NCBI RefSeq assembly: GCF_024220175.1
Contig: NZ_CP098502.1
Location: forward strand, 4,716,514-4,780,513
Length of the DNA: 64,000 bases
DNA from: Paraconexibacter antarcticus
Lineage (GTDB): Bacteria > Actinomycetota > Thermoleophilia > Solirubrobacterales > Solirubrobacteraceae
Direction of reading: 5' to 3'
Shown piece by piece: positions 35,867-46,290 of the stretch (positions are counted from its first letter, which is position 1; every line of letters starts with the position of its first letter). The notes below the pieces were generated by a model, which was not told the DNA's origin, made no database searches, and worked only from the letters and a program-made list of their open reading frames with translations. A program made the position numbers and the translations under genes.

Positions 35867-36319
35867 ATGGCAGGGGACGAAACGGCCGGACGGGTGGAGC
35901 CTGCCTCGATCGAGGTCATCGTGGCCGCGCACACCGCGTTCAACGAGCGCCGCCTCGACGAGCTCGAGCTCTTCATGCACGAGGACGTCGACCTCTTCCT
36001 GCCGCTGTCGCTCGGGCTGCGCCCGACCGGCGAGAAAGGCCTCGCCGCCCTCCGCGCGACGCTCGCGAACGCGCTCGCGGTCGCGCCCGATCTGCGCATC
36101 GAGTTCGAGCGCGCGGAGGTCGTCGGCGACCTCGTCATCCTCGCCTGCCTCGCCGCCGCGACCGGCACCGACGGCGTGCGCTACCAGTGGCCGCTGCGCG
36201 TCATCGTCGCCGCGGAGGACCGCCGCATCACGCGCTACATCGTCCGCGCCCCGCACGCGGACCTCGCCGCCGACGCGCACGCCTTCCCGGCGCGGCGGGG
36301 CGCGGCGAAGCCGCAGTAG
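35867..36319 (+). CDS. SnoaL/NTF2-like protein
   Basis: The 150-residue protein has the NTF2-like cone pattern: SIEVIVAAHTAFNERRLDELELFMHEDVDLFLP, a central strand pair, and RVIVAAEDRRITRYIVRAPH. Such proteins are small isomerases, hydratases or ligand-binding proteins; the function is unknown. A Shine-Dalgarno sequence GGAGGCGAAC precedes ATG 35867, unlike the leaderless genes nearby. Confidence 0.75.
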   Translation: MAGDETAGRVEPASIEVIVAAHTAFNERRLDELELFMHEDVDLFLPLSLGLRPTGEKGLAALRATLANALAVAPDLRIEFERAEVVGDLVILACLAAATGTDGVRYQWPLRVIVAAEDRRITRYIVRAPHADLAADAHAFPARRGAAKPQ

Positions 36320-36332
36320 CCGGGCGGCTGGG

Positions 36333-36381
36333 GAGGTGTGTCCTCCCAGTCGGGTTCAGTCGACCTGGGAGGACACACCTC
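36333..36381. terminator. Perfect 17-bp hairpin between convergent genes
   Basis: GAGGTGTGTCCTCCCAG (36333-36349) pairs exactly with 36365-36381 around a 15-nt loop, 14 bp after the SnoaL-like stop. It is the first of three hairpins in this 272-bp convergent gap. Confidence 0.65.
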
Positions 36382-36397
36382 GCGAACTGGCCAGCTG

Positions 36398-36438
36398 GGT
36401 GGTGGATCGCGGTTGCTGAGCAACCGCGATCCACCACC
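36398..36438. terminator. Perfect 19-bp hairpin with 3-nt loop
   Basis: GGTGGTGGATCGCGGTTGC (36398-36416) pairs exactly with 36420-36438; the loop is TGA. It follows the previous hairpin by 16 bp and probably acts as part of a bidirectional terminator. Confidence 0.65.
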
Positions 36439-36542
36439 GAGCACCCGGGCAGCCTCCCCGCCCTCGTAACCAGCCCGCTGTTCAGACGTCCGCGCCCGTA
36501 GGGCTCGGTCGCGTCAGCGCCACCGTCCCCCACCAACGACGA

Positions 36543-36564
36543 AGCGGCGCCTCTCGGCGCCGCT
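36543..36564 (-). terminator. Terminator of the ferritin-like gene pair
   Basis: AGCGGCGCC-TCTC-GGCGCCGCT lies about 28 bp past the stop of the ferritin-like gene on the minus strand and is followed by the moderately T-rich TTCGTCGTT. Confidence 0.65.
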
Positions 36565-36591
36565 CCGGTCCTGCAGGGATGTGGCTTTCGC

Positions 36592-37221
36592 CTAGCCCTT
36601 GATCAGCGGCGTGACGGCCTTCAGCACGGCCGCCTTGTCGAGCGACTTGTCGAACGCGTCCGGGGCGGGGTTCACGCCGTTGAGGAGGCGGATGGCGGCC
36701 GCGTGGCGCGCCTCGACCTGGACGATGGAGCCGGCCGCGAGCAGCAGGTCCTTGTTCTTCAGGAGCGGGCCGGCGCCGTTGTAGGCGGAGACGCCGGTGT
36801 CCTCGAGGGTCTGCGCGAGCTTGAGGAAGCTCTTCTCGTCGGTGACGCCGAAGGCGAACGTCGGCTTCGCCGCCGGCTTGCCGCCGGACTGCTTCACCGC
36901 GCCCTTGAGGGCGTTGACGTGCTGCTGCTCCTCGTCGGCGAACTGCTTGGCGAGCTTGGCGACCTTGGAGCTCAGCTTGAGCTTCGTGGCCTCCTTGTAG
37001 AACCGCGTCTCCAGGTACTCGAGCGTGAGCGCGAAGTTCAGGATGTCGATGTCGCTGCTCGCCGTCGCCGCGAGGGCGTTCGTGACGAACGGGCCGACCG
37101 CGGCGGCGCCGGCGGTGGTCCCGATGGCGAGCGCGCTCTTCAGGATGAAGCTCGCGCGGTTCATGCCGCCGACGTCGATGAGGTCGAGCTCGGGCGCAGC
37201 GTTGTTCATGGTGTTGGTCAT
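36592..37221 (-). CDS. Ferritin-like domain protein with N-terminal export signal
   Basis: The 209-residue protein has a hydrophobic N-terminal segment (ILKSALAIGTTAGAAAVGPFV) after MNRASF, suggesting export, and then a ferritin-like four-helix domain: DILNFALTLEYLETRFYKEA, QFADEEQQHVNALKGAV and SIVQVEARHAAAIRLLNG. The E and E-x-x-H pattern would hold a di-iron site. It belongs to the Ferritin_2/DUF4439-like group, whose function is not settled; iron or oxidative-stress roles are suspected. It lies 28 bp after its paralogue. Confidence 0.82.
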   Translation of the reverse strand: MTNTMNNAAPELDLIDVGGMNRASFILKSALAIGTTAGAAAVGPFVTNALAATASSDIDILNFALTLEYLETRFYKEATKLKLSSKVAKLAKQFADEEQQHVNALKGAVKQSGGKPAAKPTFAFGVTDEKSFLKLAQTLEDTGVSAYNGAGPLLKNKDLLLAAGSIVQVEARHAAAIRLLNGVNPAPDAFDKSLDKAAVLKAVTPLIKG

Positions 37222-37249
37222 CAGTTCAGTTCCTCTTTGATCGCTCGGG

Positions 37250-37936
37250 CTACGCCACGATGAAGGGCTTGACGGCGGCCAGGACGGTGCTCATCTCTGC
37301 GGGCTTGCCGAACGCGCCGTCGGGCGTGATCTTCTTGCCGATGAGGGTGTTGAGCGTCGCGGCGTGACGGGCCTCGACGGAGTGGATCGAGAGCGCGGCC
37401 GCGAGGACCTCGGCGTTCTTGATCTTCGGGGCCTGCGCGAGGTACGCGGCGGCGCCGAGGTTCTCGACGGTCGCGGCGAGCTTCGCGACGGACATCGCGT
37501 CCTTGATCGGGAACTTCGACTTCGGCGCGGCGACGGGCGTGCCGCCGAGCTTCTTGATCGTCGCAGTGAGCGCGTCGACGTGCTGCTGCTCGGACTCGCC
37601 GAAGTGCTTCAGGAGGTCGGCCTGCGCGCCCTTGAAGAGCCCCGCCGCGATGACCTTGTTGTAGAAGTCGGTCTCGAGGTGCTCGAGCGTCAGGGCGTAG
37701 TTCAGGATGTCCAGGTCGCCCTGCTCGCTGCCGCCGGACGCGGCCGCAGCCGTCGTGCCGGCCGCGGCCGGGGTCGACGTGCTGCTGCTGTTGTTGCTGC
37801 TGCCGCAGGCGCCCAGCAGGACGGCCATGGCGGCGACGCCGCCGGTGCCACCGACACGGGTCAGGAACTTCTTGCGCGACGTCGGATCGTCACGCAGCTC
37901 ATCAAGCGCAGACGTCGTCTTCTCAGAGTCAGGCAC
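37250..37936 (-). CDS. Ferritin-like domain lipoprotein
   Basis: The 228-residue protein starts with GTG at 37936, chosen because GGAGGAGGT lies just upstream. A Tat-like SRKKFL motif precedes a hydrophobic stretch and lipobox LLGAC, followed by a Ser/Asn/Ala-rich linker, so it should be a membrane-anchored lipoprotein. The ferritin-like domain shows DILNYALTLEHLETDFYNK, GESEQQHVDALTA and SIHSVEARHAATLNTLIG. It is co-transcribed with the paralogue downstream, giving one anchored and one exported ferritin-like protein. Confidence 0.85.
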   Translation of the reverse strand: MPDSEKTTSALDELRDDPTSRKKFLTRVGGTGGVAAMAVLLGACGSSNNSSSTSTPAAAGTTAAAASGGSEQGDLDILNYALTLEHLETDFYNKVIAAGLFKGAQADLLKHFGESEQQHVDALTATIKKLGGTPVAAPKSKFPIKDAMSVAKLAATVENLGAAAYLAQAPKIKNAEVLAAALSIHSVEARHAATLNTLIGKKITPDGAFGKPAEMSTVLAAVKPFIVA

Positions 37937-38122
37937 AGCACACCTCCTCCGCACCGGAGGGAAAGCCGGGCGGATTCTCGTTTTATGACCGCAAAAGTTC
38001 GGGTCCCTATGTGTCGTAGCGGGCGGGTGCCCGAACCGGATCAGTCTCACGAGCGGCAATGCGCCAGCTAAGACTGTTCCCCGGTCCGGGCGGCGCGCGG
38101 CCGCCCAGACCTGGGACCCCCG

Positions 38123-40845
<2,723 letters not shown>

Positions 40846-40849
<4 letters not shown>

Positions 40850-41283
40850 GTCGTCGTCTCCGAGGTGAGGTGATCGTCTTGGGGAAGCAGGATGAAGGGG
40901 GTGCCGTCCACGGTGCGGGCGCGGCGGAAGTGGCGCAGGTCGAGGGTCGCGATCCGGTCGGTGCCGAGCAGCCGCGCGAGCGCGAGCAGCGACGCGTCCG
41001 CGAGCCCGATGGCGGGACGCTCGCGGGCGACGACGAGCGTCTCGGCCATCGCGGTCGACCACCAGCGGACGTTGTAGGCGCCGCGCTCGAGATCGGACCA
41101 CAGCGCCTGCTGGGCGACCTTCCCGCCGTAGCGCGGCAGCTGGTGGTCGAGCTCGGTCACGATGAGCGGGGTCGTGACGAGCTCGTCGTCGAGCGTGTCG
41201 ATCCAGCGGCTGACGCGCTCGTGCCCGGCGAAGGAGGTGTCGTACGTCGCGAGGACGACCGACGTGTCGAGGACGACGGCCAT
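40846..41283 (-). CDS. vapC: VapC-type PIN-domain toxin
   Basis: The 145-residue protein has the PIN-domain acidic residues: [13 protein letters not shown] with the first aspartate, [10 protein letters not shown] with the glutamate, [15 protein letters not shown] and [10 protein letters not shown] with the later aspartates. PIN toxins are Mg-dependent RNases. The antitoxin gene ends six bases upstream. Its stop codon overlaps the start of acnA, so ribosomes finishing vapC may re-initiate on aconitase. Confidence 0.88.
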
Positions 41284-41289
41284 GCGCCG

Positions 41290-41520
41290 TCAGTCGTTCC
41301 AGTCCGTCTCGGCGGCGTACTTCTCGTCGTTCGACGCGAGGTCGGGGATGCCGCTGCTGAAGACGCCGACCGTCGGCTTGGCGCGCTGCGGGCGGGTCGC
41401 GAGGCCCTCGAGGCCGCGGCGGATCCACTCGGCCTTCGTCAGGCCCTCGTCCGCCGCGCGCTGCGCGAGGACGCGGTCGAGCGCGTCGTCGAGGTAGATG
41501 CTCGTCTTCTTCAGCGCCAC
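41290..41520 (-). CDS. vapB: VapB-type ribbon-helix-helix antitoxin
   Basis: The 76-residue protein has an N-terminal ribbon-helix-helix ([33 protein letters not shown]) and an acidic tail ([20 protein letters not shown]) of the type that blocks PIN active sites. It starts with GTG at 41520. The TACCCT -10 element is inside the 27-bp palindrome upstream, which is the likely autoregulatory operator. Confidence 0.85.
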   Translation of the reverse strand: MALKKTSIYLDDALDRVLAQRAADEGLTKAEWIRRGLEGLATRPQRAKPTVGVFSSGIPDLASNDEKYAAETDWND

Positions 41521-41547
41521 GCGACGTAGGGTAACACCCTACGTCGC
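41521..41547. promoter_or_regulatory. Perfect palindrome, probable VapB operator over the -10 element
   Basis: GCGACGTAGGGT (41521-41532) is repeated exactly as its reverse complement at 41536-41547 with a 3-nt spacer. On the minus strand the TACCCT hexamer is 7 nt before the vapB GTG. Ribbon-helix-helix antitoxins bind such palindromes to repress their own promoter. It also covers the VKOR stop codon. Confidence 0.75.
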
Positions 41548-41970
41548 CGCCATGTGACTTCCTGGTGGTGCGCTGACGAGGCGGATCGTCGTGACGATCG
41601 CGAGGAGCGTCAGGACGATCGCGCTCCCGACGCACCAGATGCAGATCGCGTGGATCGACCAGATCTCGCGCGTCGTCAGGTAGGCGCTGAACCCGAAGCC
41701 CACGAGCGCCTGGGCGGCCCCCGCGATGAGCCCGGTCTCCCCTGGGATCCACAGCGACGCGAGGATGCCCGCGTACCCGATGAGGCCGAGCAGCGCGACC
41801 GGGACGCCGGCGAGCTCGGACCACTCGGACTTCTGCACGCGCTCGCACCCGTGGGCGATCTCGCAGAGCGACTTCACGTGCGCGTAGTGGACGTACGTGA
41901 GGCACGACGCGATGCCCAGGCCGGCGAGGCCGAGGACGAGCACCGCCTTGCGGAGGCGCGCGTCGGTCAC
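41539..41970 (-). CDS. Vitamin K epoxide reductase family membrane protein
   Basis: The 143-residue protein has four hydrophobic segments and the VKOR cysteines: loop pair [12 protein letters not shown] and the active-site CIWC in [15 protein letters not shown]. Bacterial VKORs use quinone to reoxidise a DsbA partner. That partner is the adjacent upstream gene, separated by a single base. The pair therefore forms an envelope disulfide-forming system. GTG 41970 is the start. Confidence 0.93.
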   Translation of the reverse strand: MTDARLRKAVLVLGLAGLGIASCLTYVHYAHVKSLCEIAHGCERVQKSEWSELAGVPVALLGLIGYAGILASLWIPGETGLIAGAAQALVGFGFSAYLTTREIWSIHAICIWCVGSAIVLTLLAIVTTIRLVSAPPGSHMAAT

Positions 41971-41971
41971 C

Positions 41972-42763
41972 TCAGAGGGCCAGGGCGGCGTCGAGGGCGC
42001 TCGAGATGCTCGCGTAGTCGAAGCCGCTCACGAGCTTCCCGGTCTCGCCCTGCTTCGTGACGACGAAGCTCGGGGTGCCGTTGACGCCGTAGCGCCGGGC
42101 GAGCGCGTCCGCCGCCCTGTCCGCCGCGGTCGGCGTCGCCGTGATCGGCCGGGCGAAGAGCGGGGCGGTGCGCAGCCCGGGCACGGCCGCCGCGAGGCGC
42201 TTGAGGAACGCGTCGGTGCCGTACCCGGTCTGCTCCTCGCCCTGGTTGTAGTAGAAGAGGTCGGCGAAGTTCCACAGGCGGTCCTGCGCCTCCGCGCCGG
42301 CCGCCACCTGGGCGCCCCGGACCGAGTCGGGGCCGAGGAAGCTCAGGAGGTGCAGCTCGAGCTTCACCTTGCCGCCCCGGACGTAGTCGCGGACGACCTG
42401 GGGCAGCGTCTGCAGCGAGTACTGCCGGCAGTACGGGCACTGCAGGTCGGCGAACTCGAGGAGGGTCACCGGCGCCTTCGGGTTGCCGAGCGTCTTGCCC
42501 GACTGCGGGATGCCGTTGAGCATCGCCCGCGACTCGCTCACCCCGGCGACCGCCGCGCCGGCGGCCGCGGTCGGCTTCTTGTCGCTGCCGCCCGTCGCGA
42601 GGACGATCGCGACGACCGCGACCGCGACGAGGGCGACGACGCCACCGAGGATCGAGAGCCGGCGACGGCGGGCGGCGCCCGCGGCGGCGGCTGCCTCGGC
42701 CGCCTGGCGTTCGGCGCGGGCGGCGTCCTTGCGCTCCTTCTTGCTCGGCTGATCCTGGCTCAC
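41972..42763 (-). CDS. DsbA-family thioredoxin-like protein, membrane-anchored
   Basis: The 263-residue protein has a charged cytoplasmic N-terminus, one membrane segment (about residues 38-57), and an extracytoplasmic DsbA-like domain with active site CPYC (C109, C112) in LLEFADLQCPYCRQYS and a cis-proline region in GVNGTPSFVV. It would introduce disulfides into exported proteins and be recycled by the VKOR encoded one base downstream. Confidence 0.92.
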   Translation of the reverse strand: MSQDQPSKKERKDAARAERQAAEAAAAAGAARRRRLSILGGVVALVAVAVVAIVLATGGSDKKPTAAAGAAVAGVSESRAMLNGIPQSGKTLGNPKAPVTLLEFADLQCPYCRQYSLQTLPQVVRDYVRGGKVKLELHLLSFLGPDSVRGAQVAAGAEAQDRLWNFADLFYYNQGEEQTGYGTDAFLKRLAAAVPGLRTAPLFARPITATPTAADRAADALARRYGVNGTPSFVVTKQGETGKLVSGFDYASISSALDAALAL

Positions 42764-42903
42764 GTCTGCTCCGATGCTCCGCGGGTCTCGGCGGCAGCGT
42801 AGGGCGGCTGCCTGAAGGTCCCGTCAACCCGGCGTGTCCCCAACCTAAAGGGAATCAGCGCCGCCGTGCCACCTCGCGCGGCGCCGGGGCCCCGCGGGGC
42901 ATC

Positions 42904-43392
42904 ATGCGGACGATGGCCTCCGCCCCCACCGAGAACGTCTGGGACTACCCGCGCCCACCCGCCCTCGTCCCGTGCACCCGCCGGGTCCGGATCGAGCTCG
43001 GCGGCGTCCTCGTCGCCGACTCGACGCGCGCGCTGCGGGTGCTCGAGACGAGCCACCCGCCGTCGATCTACATCCCGCCCGCCGACGTGGACCCCGCCTG
43101 CATCACGCCGTCGCGGGCCCGCTCGACGTTCTGTGAGTGGAAGGGCAGCGCGACGTACTACGACGTCCACGGCGGCGACCGGCGCGAGGAGGCCGCGGCC
43201 TGGGCCTACCCGCGGCCGACCGCGGGCTTCGCCGGCCTCCGCGACCACCTCGCCTTCTACCCCGGACGGATGGACCGCTGCCTCCTCGACGAGGAGGTCG
43301 TCCGCTCGCAGGAGGGCGACTTCTACGGCGGCTGGATCACCGACGAGATCGTCGGGCCGTTCAAGGGCGGCCCCGGCACCTGGGGCTGGTGA
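42904..43392 (+). CDS. DUF427 protein
   Basis: The 162-residue protein has DUF427 landmarks: ENVWDYPRPPALV, VLVADSTRALRVLETSHPPSIYIP, TFCEWKGSATYYDV and AWAYPRPTAGFAGLRDHLAFYPGRMD. The function is unknown. An alternative ATG at 42913 fits equally well; neither has a clear Shine-Dalgarno sequence. It is followed 15 bp later by a small membrane protein gene. Confidence 0.88.
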   Translation: MRTMASAPTENVWDYPRPPALVPCTRRVRIELGGVLVADSTRALRVLETSHPPSIYIPPADVDPACITPSRARSTFCEWKGSATYYDVHGGDRREEAAAWAYPRPTAGFAGLRDHLAFYPGRMDRCLLDEEVVRSQEGDFYGGWITDEIVGPFKGGPGTWGW

Positions 43393-43407
43393 GCGGCGCC
43401 GTCCGCC

Positions 43408-43716
43408 ATGATGCCCGCCATGAACACCACGGCCGACACCCTGAAGCTCCTCGGGCGGATCCGGATCATCGCCATCGCCGACGCGGTCCTGCTCGTCGTC
43501 CTCATCGGCTGCGCGATCGCCGGCTCGGGCGCCGTCCACGTCCTCGGGCCGATCCACGGCGTCGGCTTCCTCGCGCTGCTCTACCTCTGCGGGCAGGGCG
43601 CAGTCGAGGAGCGCTGGGGCTGGTGGTTCCCCGCGATCGTGCTCGCGACGGCGGGCCCTCCCGGCTCGTTCATCGGGGACGTCCGCATCCGCCGGGAGCT
43701 GCCCGCCGTCCCGTGA
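43408..43716 (+). CDS. DUF3817-like small membrane protein
   Basis: The 102-residue protein has three hydrophobic segments (AIADAVLLVVLIGCAIAGSG; GPIHGVGFLALLYL; WWFPAIVLATAGPPGSF) and resembles the DUF3817 family, as does 3443-3730. The ATG at 43420 (MNTTADTL) may be the true start instead of 43408. Function unknown. Confidence 0.65.
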   Translation: MMPAMNTTADTLKLLGRIRIIAIADAVLLVVLIGCAIAGSGAVHVLGPIHGVGFLALLYLCGQGAVEERWGWWFPAIVLATAGPPGSFIGDVRIRRELPAVP

Positions 43717-43761
43717 CCGTCTGACCGGTGGGTCCCCGCTCCCGCGCCCGCGCCGCGCCGG

Positions 43762-44394
43762 TCAGGCGACGGCGCCCGCGAGGACCTGCGTGAACCAGGC
43801 GTGCAGCACCGGGGTCATGACCTCGTCGGTGAATCGCGCCGGGTCGGGCGCCGTCAGCGCATGGAGGATGAGGCCGTGGATGAGGGCGACGAGGGCCTGC
43901 CCGTCGCGGCGCGGCTCGGCGGCCCCGAGCGCCTCGAGCGCGGCCTCGGCGACCTCCCGGAAGGCCTGCGGCCAGCCGCGGAGCTCCTGGGTGCCGGGGG
44001 CCGTGCGCGCGATCCGCAGGTAGAGCTCGAACTCCGCGAACATCGCGGGTCGCCGCTCGCGGAGGAGGTAGCGGTGGTACTCGACGAGGGCCTCGACCCC
44101 CTCGTCGACCGTCATCGCGCCGGCCGACGTCACCGCGTCCGCGATGCCGCGGAAGACCGTCGCCTCGCGTTCGATGAGGCGCCCCATGGCGGCCTGCATG
44201 AGGTCGTCCTTGGAGGCGAAGTAGTACGTCGTCGCCGCGAGCGGGACCCCGGCGGCGTCGGCGACCCGCCGGTGCGTGATGCCCTCCAGGCCCTCGGCCT
44301 CGAGGATGACGAGCGTCGCCGCGATGATCGCGTCGCGGCGCTCGCGGCCGCGGCGCTGGCGCCGCGGGGCGGGGGTGGGGGGCGGCTCCGCCAT
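43762..44394 (-). CDS. TetR-family transcriptional regulator
   Basis: The 210-residue protein has an N-terminal helix-turn-helix (RDAIIAATLVILEAEGLEGI, VADAAGVPLAATTYYFASKDDLM) and a helical ligand-binding domain. ATG 44394 (MAEPPPTP) was chosen because upstream residues to 44445 lack family similarity. The regulated genes are not obvious: it is divergent from the ECF sigma gene, 126 bp away. The ligand is unknown. Confidence 0.88.
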   Translation of the reverse strand: MAEPPPTPAPRRQRRGRERRDAIIAATLVILEAEGLEGITHRRVADAAGVPLAATTYYFASKDDLMQAAMGRLIEREATVFRGIADAVTSAGAMTVDEGVEALVEYHRYLLRERRPAMFAEFELYLRIARTAPGTQELRGWPQAFREVAEAALEALGAAEPRRDGQALVALIHGLILHALTAPDPARFTDEVMTPVLHAWFTQVLAGAVA

Positions 44395-44520
44395 CGACGG
44401 CCAGTGTGCCAGCCCCGGACGCCCCGGCCCACCCGGACGCGTCATGTGGGGGGGGTCGGGCGGTCCGCAGCGCGCCGCGCCGGACTGCAGCCTCGCGGGC
44501 GAGCTGCCGATAGATCGGCC

Positions 44521-46110
44521 GTGGCCCTGCTCGACGACCCGCGCTCACCTTCCCGGGCGACCCGCTGGCCGTCGGCGAGCGACGATGCCCTGGTCCGCGG
44601 CGTCGTGCACCACGCCGACGGGGCCTTCGACGAGATCTTCGCCCGCTACCACGCGCCCCTCGTCCGGTACTGCCGCGGGATCCTGCTCGACGACGACCTC
44701 GCCCAGGACGCGGCGCAGAACGCCCTCACGAGTGCCCTGCGCGCCCTGCGCGGCGGCCGCAGCACCCCGCACGTCCTCGGGCCGTGGCTCTACCGCATCG
44801 CGCAGCGCGAGGCCGTCGACCTCGCCCGCCGGCGCCGCGCCGACGTCGCGCGCCGCCACTCCGCCGCCGACGGCGAGGACACGCTGCTGTCGGTCGCCGC
44901 CCCGTGCGACGAGCCGACCCGCGACCGCCTGCGCGAGCTCCTCGGCGACCTCGCCCGGCTGCCGCTGCGCCAGCGCAGCGCCCTCATCCTCCGAGAGCTC
45001 AGCGGCCTGAGCTACGCCGACATCGCCATCACGCTCGAGACGTCGCCCGCCGCGGCACGCCAGTCGGTCCTCGAGGCCCGCGGCGCGCTCGCCGAGGCCG
45101 GGACCGGACGGGCCACGTCCTGCGCCGACGTCCGTGGACTCATGGACGGCGGGGACGGGCGCCGGGTGCGCGGGCGCCGCGTGCGCGCCCACCTCGCCGA
45201 CTGCGCCGCGTGCCGGGGCTACGCCGAGCGCATCGACGACCGCCGGCGCGACCTCGCCCTGCTCTTCCCGCTCGCCCCGGTGGCGCTCGCCTCCGGTGGC
45301 GGCGCGCTCGCCGCGATCACCGGGGGCAGCGCGGCGGCCGGTGGCGTCGCCGCGGGTGGGGCCGCGGCGGGCGGCTGGCTCGGGCTCGGCAGCCTCGGCG
45401 GCGCGACGGTCGCGAAGTGCGCGATCGCCTGCACGGCCCTCGTCGTGGGCGGCGGCGCCCTCGCGGAGACGGTCGTCACCCATCCACCGGCGCGGCACCC
45501 ACGCGTCCACGTCATCGCGCAGGTGCCGCAGCCGTCGACCGCGGTGCCGGTGAGCGCGAGCGCCACCGCGCAGCCGACGCCCGCCCCGAAGGCCCGTCGC
45601 GCGGTCGCGAGGCCCCGCGTCGCCAGGACGGCCCCGGCGAGGCCCCGCCACGCCGCGACGCACGCCACGAGCGTCCCCCGCCAGGCGAGCTCGGCCCTCC
45701 CGGCGCGCGCGCCCACCCCGTCGGCGACGACGAGCACCCCGGCGCCGGCGCCGGCCCCCGCCGCGACCACCGCGGCACCCGCGACGACGCCCGCCCCGGC
45801 GCCGCACCCCGCCGCCACGCCCACGACCGGCGCCAAGAGCTCGAGCGGCCAGCTCGCCGCCGCGATCCAGCAGCAGGTGCAGCAGGCGATCGCGAAGGCG
45901 ACGACGCCGTCGACCGCGACGTCGCAGACGGTCCAGCAGGCCGTGCAGCAGACCGTGGCGCAGACGCTCGCGCAGGCCTCCGCGACGACGCAGCAGGTCC
46001 TCGCCGCCACCCGGCAGACCGTGCAGCAGCTGACGACGACGGCGCTCGACGCCCTCCGCACCCAGCTCGCCGGCCTGCAGCAGCGGCTCTTCCCGACCTC
46101 GCAGCCATAG
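44521..46110 (+). CDS. ECF sigma factor fused to a zinc anti-sigma domain and extracytoplasmic tail
   Basis: The 529-residue protein has sigma region 2 (GAFDEIFARYHAPLVRYCRG, DLAQDAAQNALTSALRAL) and region 4 (LPLRQRSALILRELSGLSYADIA) in the first 190 residues. A zinc anti-sigma-like motif follows: C201, H224, C228, C231. Then comes a hydrophobic, glycine-rich segment (about residues 250-320, probably membrane-spanning), a Pro/Ala/Thr-rich linker and a Gln-rich helical tail (AIQQQVQQAIAKATT). The design places sensor, anti-sigma and sigma in one chain. GTG 44521 is the first start giving a complete region 2. The next gene has a riboswitch and a similar Ala/Gln-rich protein. Confidence 0.85.
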   Translation: MALLDDPRSPSRATRWPSASDDALVRGVVHHADGAFDEIFARYHAPLVRYCRGILLDDDLAQDAAQNALTSALRALRGGRSTPHVLGPWLYRIAQREAVDLARRRRADVARRHSAADGEDTLLSVAAPCDEPTRDRLRELLGDLARLPLRQRSALILRELSGLSYADIAITLETSPAAARQSVLEARGALAEAGTGRATSCADVRGLMDGGDGRRVRGRRVRAHLADCAACRGYAERIDDRRRDLALLFPLAPVALASGGGALAAITGGSAAAGGVAAGGAAAGGWLGLGSLGGATVAKCAIACTALVVGGGALAETVVTHPPARHPRVHVIAQVPQPSTAVPVSASATAQPTPAPKARRAVARPRVARTAPARPRHAATHATSVPRQASSALPARAPTPSATTSTPAPAPAPAATTAAPATTPAPAPHPAATPTTGAKSSSGQLAAAIQQQVQQAIAKATTPSTATSQTVQQAVQQTVAQTLAQASATTQQVLAATRQTVQQLTTTALDALRTQLAGLQQRLFPTSQP

Positions 46111-46203
46111 CGCCTACGCGCCAACAACGAGAACTTCCGCAACCACCCCCTCACGAACCGGCCGCTCGGCGCCTCTGTACCCCCAAGAGGCGCATCGCCT
46201 CGG

Positions 46204-46273
46204 AAAAAGGCAAACCCGCCGCGAGGCGGGGACGCAAAACCAGGGGCCTACCCCGTAGGCCGCCCAGTTGCCC
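46204..46273 (+). promoter_or_regulatory. Probable cyclic-di-GMP-I (GEMM-I) riboswitch
   Basis: The conserved blocks occur in order: GGCAAACC (46209-46216), a CCGCC stem closed by a GCGA tetraloop (46216-46229), GGGACGCAAAACC (from 46229), GGCCTA...GTAGGCCGCCC and the closing GTTGCC (46267-46272), which pairs with GGCAAC-like bases at the 5' end. The distal stem is shorter than in the best known examples. A GAGGCG-CAT-CGCCTC hairpin lies just upstream (46187-46201). The 3' strand ends about three bases before the AGGAGAA ribosome-binding site of the next gene, suggesting control of translation. Confidence 0.75.
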
Positions 46274-46290
46274 GACAGGAGAACCACAAG

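Noticed and set aside
36333..36438. Tandem hairpins as a phage or integron attachment site
   Set aside because: No integrase, tRNA or duplicated flank is present; they lie between convergent genes, where terminators are expected.
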